Part shown: positions 32,771 to 42,634 of the stretch, piece after piece
Layout of the letters: each line of letters begins with the position of its first letter
Numbering within the stretch: position 1 is the first letter of the stretch
NCBI GenBank assembly: GCA_001939145.1
Contig: LSRX01000365.1
Location: 1-64,000 of the forward strand
Direction of reading: 5' to 3'
From: Symbiodinium microadriaticum
Taxonomy: Eukaryota; Sar; Dinophyceae; Suessiales; Symbiodiniaceae
DNA: 64,000 nt
Program-made: the position numbers and the translations under genes
The notes under the pieces: generated by a model
The model's input: only the letters and a program-made list of their open reading frames with translations
Databases searched by the model: none
Told to the model about the DNA's origin: nothing

Positions 32771-33464
32771 ACCATATAACACTACGTAGCCCCAGTAACC
32801 CACTATATATAGGTGTCTTGAGCCCTTTTGGGTTTTCTCCGGCCCCACGAAGATCCCCATGGCCGAGGTAGCAGCGAAGCCGGTGGATGCGAAGATGAGG
32901 AGCCTGGGGATAGTCACATCGAGGGCTTCAGATTCAGGGTTCAGGCTTCATTCAGTTTAGGGTTTCGGGCATGAGACTTCACTCTTTAGGGGGTCAGGGG
33001 CCCCTTCTCCCCAAATTCCTGGAACCAATACATGCAGTTGTATATGTTGTTTTTATATTCAATGGAACAGGAAGCGCCGGCCAAGACACCGTGAACAGAA
33101 GAACGACCCAGGGCAACGCTGCTATCAACACTTGGAAGCCGAAAACAGAGCAATCAAACGGCAGCAAATTAGCGAGGCCTGCGGCGAAACATAAACCCTC
33201 GACAGCCCTGCAGCCCCCAAACCAACAGCTACAACAGACACAACAACAGTACCAGGTGTGCACTTTAATTATTGGCAGTGATGATGGGAAGAGTCATGAA
33301 AACTATCACAAGAATCGAAGACTAAAGCCGCGGCACGGCACCAAGACGTTTGGGTAGAACAGGTCCACGTCGCAGCAGGTGAGCAGATCATTGCTGCCAC
33401 AGAAACCTAGCAGCTGCTGGATCTGCGAAGGCTCAGGGTTTGGGGGTTAGATGTGACCAAGAAT

Positions 33465-33735
33465 ATTATCATGATAATAATTCTTCTTATTCTTATTGTT
33501 ATTGTTGTTATTACTAGGTATTATTAGTATTGTCATTATTAATGTATAACGATACTAACTATTATTATTATTATTACTATTATTATTAAACTATTATTAT
33601 TGGTAGTATATCATTATTATCATTACTACTATCATATGTATTAGTTTTATCATGATTATTATTCTTATTACTATTTTTATTGCCGGTGTTATTGTTATCG
33701 TTGTTATTACAATCATATTAATCATGTATCTGAAT
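33465..33735. repeat. AT-rich TTA/ATT trinucleotide low-complexity tract
   Basis: About 270 bases almost entirely of TTA, TTG, ATC and ATT triplets, an eroded trinucleotide expansion. No coding content. Confidence 0.9.
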
Positions 33736-34369
33736 ACTAATTATGGTTAGTCGTATTACTGCTACGGGTTTGGGGACGGGTTCTTCCCGCCAGTAGAATC
33801 TCACAATTTATTGCGTTGAGGGTGACCAAAGTCCTTATAGCACCCCGGAAGCCGCACACCTGAGGCGCAGCTGAAGCTCGCAGCCGACGCCTTCTGCGCG
33901 TAGCCCTGTTCGGTGGACCCGGAGCTGGGAAGTTCTTTAGCAGGACTTTACAAGTTTCGTGGCGCCAGCTAATGGTCAGAAGCGCAAAGCAAAATTCGAC
34001 TGAGTGCACTTGTGCGCCTGCTGTGCAATCGATTTTTCATCCACGAAGCATGCATCTATCAAGGGCGCAATGACGATGCCTCAAGCACAGGATAGGGTCG
34101 GGTGCAAGTGCATGCAGGGGAACGACTGCGTCTGCCGAGAAGTACTCCAAGCTCGATCCAACAAAAATCCGCGCTGTTCGGCACACTAATCGACACAATG
34201 TGAAAGCCTGGCAACAATGTTGCTGCGGACTTCTGCACACGTGCAGACCCGGCAGTCTTTCAGAAAGAGGGGCCCCACATCGTCTCCCGGAAGAGGCGAT
34301 TCCGAAAGGATGCCTACAAGATGCCAATGCGAAGGCAAGGCTCAGTGCTGCCGGCGGTGAAGTTCATCC
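33736..34369. other. Region downstream of the 40-residue-repeat gene
   Basis: No gene seen. If the minus-strand repeat gene once had more C-terminal sequence (for example a RAP domain), it would lie here. I do not recognise it in any minus-strand frame. Confidence 0.45.
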
Positions 34370-35929
34370 TCAAGCCCGGTGCTTTGAAAGAGCTGGCACA
34401 GCATCCAGCACCTCTGGTGATGCATCTTGGAGCTTCGCAGCTGCCCACAAGCTGTTGGACAACTCTTGAGGTTTCATCTCCTCAACCTTGTCCGGTATGC
34501 GCTTTGAAAGAGCTGGCACAGCATCCAGCACCTCTGGCGATGCATCTTGGAGCTTCGCAGCTGCCCACAAGCTGTTGGACAACTCTTGAGGTTTCATCTC
34601 CTCAACCTTGTCCGGTATGCGCTTTGAAAGAGCTGGCACAGCATCCAGCACCTCTGGCGATTCATCTTGGAGCTTCGCAGCTGCCCACAAGCTGTTGGAC
34701 AACTCTTGAGGTTTCATCTCCTCAACCTTGTCCGGTATGCGCTTTGAAAGAGCTGGCACAGCATCCAGCACCTCTGGCGATTCATCTTGGAGCTTCGCAG
34801 CTGCCCACAAGCTGTTGGACAACTCTTGAGGTTTCATCTCCTCAACCTTGTCCGGTATGCGCTTTGAAAGAGCTGGCACAGCATCCAGCACCTCTGGCGA
34901 TTCATCTTGGAGCTTCGCAGCTGCCCACAAGCTGTTGGACAACTCTTGAGGTTTCATCTCCTCAACCTTGTCCGGTATGCGCTTTGAAAGAGCTGGCACA
35001 GCATCCAGCACCTCTGGCGATTCATCTTGGAGCTTCGCAGCTGCCCACAAGCTGTTGGACAACTCTTGAGGTTTCATCTCCTCAACCTTGTCCGGTATGC
35101 GCTTTGAAAGAGCTGGCACAGCATCCAGCACCTCTGGCGATTCATCTTGGAGCTTCGCAGCTGCCCACAAGCTGTTGGACAACTCTTGAGGTTTCATCTC
35201 CTCAACCTTGTCCGGTATGCGCTTTGAAAGAGCTGGCACAGCATCCAGCACCTCTGGCGATTCATCTTGGAGATTCGCAGCTGCCCAAAGGCAGTTGGAC
35301 GGCTCTTGAGGAATCATCTCCTCAACCTTGTCCGGTATGCGCTTTGACAGAGCTGGCACAGCATCCAGCACCTCTGGCGAGTCATCGTGGAGCTTCGCAG
35401 CCGCCCAAAGGCAGTTGGACAACGCTTGAGGAATCATCTCTTCAACCTTGTCCGGTATGCGCTTTGAAAGAGCTGGCACAGCATCCAGCACCTCTGGCGA
35501 TTCATCTTGGAGCTTCGCAGCTGCCCACAAGCTGTTGGACAACTCTTGAGGTTTCATCTCCTCAACCTTGTCCGGTATGCGCTTTGAAAGAGCTGGCACA
35601 GCATCCAGCACCTCTGGCGATTCATCTTGGAGCTTCGCAGCTGCCCACAAGCTGTTGGACAACTCTTGAGGTTTCATCTCCTCAACCTTGTCCGGTATGC
35701 GCTTTGAAAGAGCTGGCACAGCATCCAGCACCTCTGGCGATTCATCTTGGAGCTTCGCAGCTGCCCACAAGCTGTTGGACAACTCTTGAGGTTTCATCTC
35801 CTCAACCTTGTCCGGTATGCGCTTTGAAAGAGCTGGCACAGCATCCAGCACCTCTGGTGATGCATCTGGGAGCTTCGCAGCTGTCAGCATGCAGTTTGAG
35901 ATCTCTTGAGCTTTCATGCCATTGGCTTT
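34370..35929 (-). repeat. 120-bp tandem coding repeats (13 units)
   Basis: Units start at 34381 and every 120 bases to 35821. Eight are identical by eye (34621, 34741, 34861, 34981, 35101, 35461, 35581, 35701). The units at 35221 and 35341 carry their own set of changes (for example CCCAAAGGCAGTTGG), and the outermost units are most diverged. This edge-divergent, centre-identical pattern is typical of recent unequal crossing-over. Because 120 is divisible by three, a 577-codon antisense frame (34321-36054) stays open; it is a shadow. Confidence 0.95.
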
Positions 35930-36568
35930 CGCTGCAACAGCTCTGCACAGCTTTGGCAGCACCTGCGACATGTGCCTCTCAATCTCATCGTAAAGCTCGC
36001 CCACCGAGTAGAATACATTGGCCGTTTGACGTGATGGTAGCAGGTCCTTGCTGAGCATGTGATGCAACCGGGCTGACAGCTTGGCCCACACTGGGTTGTT
36101 CGCATCCGCCTTGCGAAACTGACGCCTCTTCTTGAATCTGGCAAGCGTGGTCCAGGCGGCCGACATGTGGAAGTCGTTGAAGAGGTTAGCATCCACCAAC
36201 GGTTTCTCCAGAAGCGCCAGCAACTTCGAAGCCGAGCCGGCTTTCGTGATTTGCGCCGTCAGCCGTCGCGCCTCACCATCATTTGGCTTGGGACCCGGCG
36301 CTTGTCGCCGTCGCTCTCGGACTCCACAAGGAAGTCGGCTTGCGAAGCTTCGGTGATAGGATGTGACTGTCGCTCCCCACGAAGGCTGTTGTAGGGAATT
36401 GCTGCCTGCTGCCCTGCCGCAGAAATTGGATGCAGCGTCGTTGTGAATCCAGCATGCCGCCAAGAGCGCGGCTACCAGCGTCCCCTGCAAAGCAAGCCTT
36501 CTTGCTGCCCTGCAGCAGCCAGCCAGGGAGCAACACTTCGGGAACGCTGCGAAACTTTTGGAGCCCAT
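34370..36568 (-). CDS. Organelle-type 40-residue helical-repeat protein (HPR/OPR-like)
   Basis: The frame is open from 36682. I prefer the ATG at 36568 (MGSKSFAAF) because it puts a hydrophobic signal-like stretch (GTLVAALLAACW) near the N-terminus, followed by a Ser/Arg-rich stretch. That is the two-part layout of dinoflagellate plastid leaders. The ATG at 36682 is the alternative and gives 770 residues. A middle region (FHMSAAWTTLARF, NVFYSVGELYDEI) resembles worn repeats. Thirteen 40-residue repeats then run to the C-terminus, each with the core QELSNSLWAAAKLQ and a Pro-Glu-Val-Leu second helix. The pattern matches helical-repeat RNA-binding families of plastids and mitochondria (octotricopeptide, heptatricopeptide/FASTK-like). 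These usually process or stabilise organelle transcripts and often end in a RAP domain. None is present here: the frame stops abruptly in the last repeat (SKHRA). No introns are evident. Confidence 0.82.
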   Translation of the reverse strand: MGSKSFAAFPKCCSLAGCCRAARRLALQGTLVAALLAACWIHNDAASNFCGRAAGSNSLQQPSWGATVTSYHRSFASRLPCGVRERRRQAPGPKPNDGEARRLTAQITKAGSASKLLALLEKPLVDANLFNDFHMSAAWTTLARFKKRRQFRKADANNPVWAKLSARLHHMLSKDLLPSRQTANVFYSVGELYDEIERHMSQVLPKLCRAVAAKANGMKAQEISNCMLTAAKLPDASPEVLDAVPALSKRIPDKVEEMKPQELSNSLWAAAKLQDESPEVLDAVPALSKRIPDKVEEMKPQELSNSLWAAAKLQDESPEVLDAVPALSKRIPDKVEEMKPQELSNSLWAAAKLQDESPEVLDAVPALSKRIPDKVEEMIPQALSNCLWAAAKLHDDSPEVLDAVPALSKRIPDKVEEMIPQEPSNCLWAAANLQDESPEVLDAVPALSKRIPDKVEEMKPQELSNSLWAAAKLQDESPEVLDAVPALSKRIPDKVEEMKPQELSNSLWAAAKLQDESPEVLDAVPALSKRIPDKVEEMKPQELSNSLWAAAKLQDESPEVLDAVPALSKRIPDKVEEMKPQELSNSLWAAAKLQDESPEVLDAVPALSKRIPDKVEEMKPQELSNSLWAAAKLQDESPEVLDAVPALSKRIPDKVEEMKPQELSNSLWAAAKLQDASPEVLDAVPALSKRIPDKVEEMKPQELSNSLWAAAKLQDASPEVLDAVPALSKHRA

Positions 36569-36990
36569 GGGCAAAGGCTTCCACTGGCAGTTCAATGGCA
36601 TCGAGAGGCAGAAAGAGCTGCCACGGCTTCTTGCATTACAGAAGTGGCATAAAGTTGGCATAGTTGCGACCGACATCGACATCTACTTATGCAAATGTGC
36701 CACGTGCCACAGAGACCACAACTCACGCAACTCCACGTCTGGTAGGCGAGAGAGGCAATCTTGGCCTTGGGGTCTGCCGGAAGTGACGGCGGTCAGAGAG
36801 GAGCGAAATCCAAAGCCTCCAACCCCTGACACCTGAACCCAACGCGCTCAACAAGCATGCCCACAGAATCCAAACCCCCGAAATGGACCTCGGGACAATC
36901 GAAGTCTGCACAGCTCCGGAGGCAGCAGGAGAGGCTACCTGGTGCCATCAGGAGGATCCTATAGAGATGCTTCTTGGTCTGGGTTTCGGC

Positions 36991-37020
36991 ACTCAGACTC
37001 GAACGAGCCAGGCGAGGTTT
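36991..37020 (+). repeat. Dispersed short repeat, copy 1
   Basis: ACTCGAACGAGCCAGGCGAG followed by GTTT resembles 57823-57856 and 57929-57963. All three share CCAGGCGAGGTT preceded by an ACTCG-type word and lie beside telomere-like G-rich words. Confidence 0.5.
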
Positions 37021-39419
37021 GGGTTTGGATTGCTAGGGTCCGGCGGGTTTCTGAAAGAGTTCTGCTTCCTGCCTCGATGCAGATTAAAAAACACGTTTGG
37101 AGGGCTTTCTACACGCTTTCTGTGCTTCCAAGACAGAACTTTGGAAATAAGCACGTTCCATGATGGCTCCCAGTTCGTCCCCAGTCGACTTCATGATTAT
37201 CGTAGGACCGTACTGGGCTCATCTGCATTCGGGATACAAGCATACCCAACCGTTGGTTGTTGGAGATGGAAGCTTGCTCTTGAGCTTCGTGACTCACCCA
37301 CCCGCAACCCATACATGCAACTCAGCTTAGCGATAAAACTCTGTGAAAGGAGGCTTGTGGCTTCCCTGGGCAGAGGAGAAGCCTTGGCCACCCATGAAGT
37401 CGATTAAAACATACGTGAGCAACTACATAGATTAGTGTGTGTGTATATCAAATATATAATATATAATATATGCACAACAAAGTGTCACATACATTCAAAC
37501 ATACATATACTTTCTGAGGACACGCAAATAACACCTGCATCTGAGATGCAGGGCTGCTCGCGACAAACGATCGTGGCAGCGTCCTCCCGCAGCCTCGAAG
37601 GCCAGAGATCATTCCCAAGGGATCCAGTTCCTAAAACATGGGTTACTGGGTTACATATCATAACCCACGATTCAATCATTCATAAGTAACTGGAGCCCTC
37701 GGGCTTCGCAGGCTCACCCGTCGCACATTTTCGAAACCCTCAAAAACCTAAACCTGTCGATATGCAGTGGGCTCGGGACTTTCCAGTACCAGTCTTTCAA
37801 CAGCTTGTCGCTCTTCCAGACTGATTCATGAGACCCGGATAATAACCCCCCCCCCTTCTTCAACGGCATAGTAGGAACAGGAATCTAATCCGGTATAGGG
37901 CGAGGCGTTACATCAACCTTCGGTGAGGGGGGGGGGGCATATCAGTGTCAGGTACTTCGATCCTTAGCGTGTAAGTTGTCGAGGAGGGCATCAGGAAGAA
38001 TTGCGACAACTGCGGATTTATATCATGAGCATTTCTCACCTTTGATCTGCTATAGCCGAACAGTTGCTGTAGGAACATCATCATTGCTGCCAGTCGTGGT
38101 GGCCATGACAGCAAACCTGTCTAGCTCACTTGGTCAGAACACCGACCGAGAATGGTCACAAATTACTTGTCAGCAATCGTACATCCATACATGCTCATGA
38201 CCCGGCTATTGTCAGTGCAACCTCTGCTTTAGACTCCTTGGCACACCTCAGTCGCAGTCGCTGACAGATCCTGCAGTTGGAATACGAATTGGGGGGTGTG
38301 TTGTTCTATCTTACATAGGGACTGCAAAGAGATGGTGCTAAACGAAACGACTGTTTCAAGAACCCTAAGAACGTATAAGCATAATTCATCAGGCCTCTAT
38401 ATGAACCCTAAGCCCGAACTGTATGAACTACTTGGTGTTGTCCTCGCAGCCAGGGTGCTGCGACCTCCCTGGGCAGTCGAAGTCAAAGCACATGATTTGC
38501 ACCTCGGAAGTTAGTAGATGCTTTGAAGATCAAGTGCGGAAAGTATAGGAATTGGTTTAAGGCCAACGAGCTTCGGTAGGGGGCTTTATATAGGCTGGTT
38601 TAGGACATGGAGAGCAGGATTTCAGTTTCATGGCTTGAAATCGAATCGAGGCCAGGCTTACGATGAGTCTGTTCAGAAACAGGCCTTGAAGGCTGTTGTC
38701 CCATGAGCTGAGATAGACACACAGCACTGGGCGCCAGCCGATGGACGGAGCTCAGAACGACTACGTCGCAGCACGCGGCCACAAAAGGATGCCGAGGAAA
38801 ACAACAAGCCCCGAACCCAACCCTAAACCCTTAATATCACTAAACACTACAACCCTCAACTCTGGCCGTGTAACCAAAAGGCATACCAAGCCCTTAAGTT
38901 TGCTACCTGCTACCCCGAAGAGCTCCTGAGCTTTTTTTCCTTGCGAATGGAGGCTTTCAGTCCCAGCTCGAGCGTTTCGGGGGCGTGTGGATGCCAGGAA
39001 ACTCAGAAAGTTGGCAGATTTAAAGTTTAGGGCTTGTGAACTGGTGATTGTTATTTTTCCTTCGGGTTTAGGGCTTAGGGGGGTAAATTAGCACTTAGGG
39101 CTTAGGGCCTAGGGTTTAGGACGAAGTATGCCAGTCTCTACCCCTCAACGTCCCTACAACGCAGATAGGTCGCCTTTCTGGCCTGGCTTTATCCACATCA
39201 CCTCAAGCTGAAGCTGAAGGAAAGGCGCTGTTTTGCTTGAGTCGCTCCTGCAAGCAATCTTCTGTAACTACACCGAGAAGCCGACCAGATCATCCTTCAC
39301 AGGTCGAAGTGGCAAGTGACACTGGCTGCAACAGCACCCACCACTTCAGTGACGGATCCAACCAACCACATTTGCACAAGGGTCATATGATGCAAGGTGT
39401 ATCGCTACCCCTCTTCCCT

Positions 39420-39510
39420 AAAGCCTTTAAGCCTAAACCCTATAAATCCCAAACACTAAATCCGGCACTAGACCTGAACCTCTAAACCCTAAACCCCTAA
39501 ACCCTAATCG
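39420..39510. repeat. CCCTAAA cluster
   Basis: C-rich telomere-like units that become near-exact at the end (AAACCCTAAACCCCTAAACC). Confidence 0.7.
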
Positions 39511-40424
39511 AGTCTCTTGCCCGTCCGGTCTGCTTCCAGCGCGGTTTCCCTGTCTGATGCTCAATCCACCTTCTTCGGGGCCACGGGGGCCTCGTCGGAA
39601 GAAGAGCTGCTGCCGAAGAAGGCACTCATCCCCTGGGATACTGCCTCACGTGGGTTCAAGGCTTGCCGCTCACGCAAAACCCAGGGCTTGAGGATTTGAG
39701 GTTTTAGGGTTTGGGCTTTTCGGGTGCAGGGTTGAGGGCTGTATTTTTTATACGCTAGGGGTTGAGCGCTTTTAAAAGCTTGGGCCCCAGGGTTCATGCT
39801 TCATGGCATGTGGTAGAAGTCAGGGGCATCATTATATAGCCTGATGCTCTCAATTAAGATTCACTGTCAGGCCTCATCGAAGGACTCCAGGGCAGCGGAC
39901 ACCTGACTGGCGGCGCTCTCCACGAAGCTTCCCTCCTCCGACTCCTCCTCTTAGGGCCCCTAGACAGACAGGGTTAACCCTTTGTTGAATATATACATAT
40001 ATATATATATTAATGAATATATTTATATATATGTATATATGGTAGAAATGTATAAAAATTAAAAGATTAAACGACGTCATAATGTTCCCGTTTCAGCCAC
40101 GGAGTCCTGAATCATCAGGCTCCTGTCTCCGTTTGCAGACTTCAACTCCTGCTGCAATCCCGCCGCGGAGATGATGGTGATCAGGTCCAACATGGCGAAT
40201 GGAAAAGCAAGGAGTTCGGGGAATGCTCGCAATCAGAAGGCCGAATGCCTCTTTGCAAGTTGCTCTTGCGCCAGAACGGCAACGGCTCTTTGAGGTTCAA
40301 GGAGTTGCAAAACTTGCTTACAATCTGGGGCTTAGCCAGTCGGATATAAATAGTTCTATGTCAGTAGCCCTGATCGGGGCACGTAGATTCCCATCCTGCC
40401 AGTGGCTCATCACCCTAAAGACCC

Positions 40425-40560
40425 AAAACCCCAAACTCAAAACCCCCAAAAAAAAACAAACTCAAAACCCCAAGCCCCAAACTCCAAAACCCCCAAACAA
40501 CCCCAAACTCCAAAACTCCCAAAACCCCCTAGGAGCCCCAAACCCAACAACCTCGCGAAA
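40425..40560. repeat. A/C-rich AAACCCC-type low-complexity tract
   Basis: Purely A and C apart from scattered T and G, with words such as AAAACCCC and CAAACTCC. It resembles a telomere-like array in which the T has been lost. Confidence 0.75.
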
Positions 40561-41402
40561 AGCCCAAGGAGAGAGCTTCTACCCATCCCTGCCCAGCCCG
40601 GCACCGTCGTGGTCGTCGTGGTCCCCGTCTCCACTGGAACCCTCAAGGGGCAACTAATTTTGGGGTTTAGGGTTTAGGGGAATTATGGGTCTTAGAGGGT
40701 CCAAGATAGGGAGGGATCTTGAGGATTATTCTAGGAACTCGACATGCCGAATGGTTTAAGTACTGCAGAACTCCTTTTCCGACAAAAGAACATGACCGCG
40801 AACAAGACAGTTGGAAAGGATGGGCTTCGGGAACCAGTGGAGAGCCACCAACTCAAAACTGAGATGCTGCGTCTCTCGGGAAAGAATGCTAGACGCCGGT
40901 GGTCCCGACAACCCTGAATTGAACAAGTGATGAGGGGACTTGTGCAGGTTACAAGGGTCTAATGAAAGCCGGGTTGAGACAAGAAAAAAAGGGAAGGACC
41001 CAGCAGCCACTGGGCCAACACGGCAACACTTTCGCAGAATCAACCCCGAGGTTTCTTACACCCTGGCAGTGTTCCCAGGTTCCCAGCTCAAGGGTAAAGG
41101 TCAGGGTTTAATACAGAAGCTTTGTTATTATTTAAGCCTCTATAGTCGTTTGAATATGAAGAAATTACTGCCCGAAGCCCCAGGGATCGTCTGGAAGCAG
41201 CAGAGCCACATCGGCCAGGGTGTTACCCCAGCGCCCGACTGTCCGTGGAGTGTCAGTTGCGAGGTTCGACCACGGCGAGGGTCAATCCTGACATGGCTCG
41301 CAGGAAAGCTGCCAGTCTGTACCATACCGGGGTATGCATGAACAGGATGCGCCACATAAAACCCATATTTCACATCGCTGATATGCATATGCATATAAAT
41401 AA

Positions 41403-41404
<2 letters not shown>

Positions 41405-41440
<36 letters not shown>
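41405..41440. repeat. (TA)n microsatellite
   Basis: About 15 uninterrupted TA units with TAAA-rich flanks. Confidence 0.95.
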
Positions 41441-42497
41441 GTGTATGTACTCATACATGACTCTCTCCTCCACTGTCTATGCACATACAGAATTATGTGC
41501 TAATTGCAGTAGCTGCTACGGTTTTGTAGCTCTCCGGGCTATCTGGAAGCGACACATGCACAGACAAACAAACACAGAGTGAATGTGTTGAGTATTGAGG
41601 AGTGCATGAAAGCGAAAATGCACGGAGCTCCACCGCTTCTATGCCAAGGAACCTCAGGATAGTGACCGCGGTCTCAGGGATGCAGTAAATGAAGCCTTCA
41701 CATTTCCAGTCACAGTTCTGAGGCTAGGGTCCTAAGTCATGCCTCAGCAGGATGTAGATGCCAGGTGCTCCTAGCACCCCTGACTCAGATGCAAACGATA
41801 CCTTAACGATGTAGCAAGTCTGCCCGACACTTCTCTGTGTGACTCGAATGCTGCACGGGCGATTGGGTCAACCAAACCCCTGCAAGAAGTCTAAGACGGA
41901 CTAAACTGGCTAAATTATCAGCTCCCCATCTGCATCCCTGCTTTGCCGGAGTAGGCCAGGGGCCGTCGACGGCGAGGACTCCTTCTCGCCACTTGGCCAG
42001 CCCGGGTTCAAAGGATCCAAACGTCGAGACCTGGGGGGGTGGGGGGTGGGTTGGTGTTCTCGGATTTATAGTATGGTTTATGATAGTAGGTTCAAATTTA
42101 TTACAGTATACTCGGATGTTACATAAGGCTTCGGGTATAGGATATAGGGTTTAGGAGCTAGGGTTGTGGCTGGAAAAGTTTCCTGGATAGGGCGTGGGAT
42201 TGAGGATTAAGGGATGCTACCTTAGATTTTGCTATCTGGCTTCGGGCGGGCGTTCCAGGTATATGGATCTGGCTCTTAGGCATTAAAAGTTCATAGCATA
42301 AAGGTAAGGGTGGCAACCCTAAACCCTAAAACGCGCCACCCAAACCATAAACCCGAAAACTCGAAAGGCACCGAGTTTGGGCATGTTGGGGTTTGGAAAG
42401 AAGCCCCTAAACCCTAAACCAAGAAAGCTTGGGGCCGAAGATCAGGAAGCTTAGGGATTCTTCGGCCCTAAAACAAACTGCAGATAATTCGGTATTT

Positions 42498-42600
42498 GGG
42501 TAGTTCTCTAAGTTAGGGTCCCTTTTGGGGGTCCTTTGTATAAGGGTGCCGTACTATATTTGGGATCCAAGAAGGGACCCTAATTAATTTAGAGAGCTAC

Positions 42601-42602
<2 letters not shown>
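42498..42602. mobile_element. Family A miniature inverted-repeat element, copy A3
   Basis: The left end GGGTAGTTCTCTAAGTTAGG and the right end (TTTAGAGAGCTACCC) are inverted repeats. The core GGGTGCCGTACTATATTTGG has the same orientation as A1 and A4. A (TA)n tract begins directly at the right end. Confidence 0.88.

Positions 42603-42632
<30 letters not shown>
42603..42632. repeat. (AT)n microsatellite abutting A3
   Basis: About 14 AT units starting at the last base of the inverted-repeat element. Confidence 0.95.

Positions 42633-42634
<2 letters not shown>

Larger units (their letters stand above)
36683..42497. other. Gene-free stretch
   Basis: No supportable gene, although the promoter of the minus-strand repeat gene must lie near its start. 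It contains a dispersed short repeat at 36991-37020, C and G homopolymers near 37848 and 37926, TTTAGGG/CCCTAAA words (38815-38850, 39060-39120, 39420-39510, 40660-40680), an A/C-rich tract at 40425-40560 and TA tracts at 39990-40050 and 41407-41440. Confidence 0.5.

Noticed and set aside
34321..36054. 577-codon plus-strand frame with 40-residue repeats (ALKELAQHPAPL)
   Set aside because: It is the antisense reading of the 120-bp coding array. The minus-strand reading gives the recognisable helical repeat and a leader.
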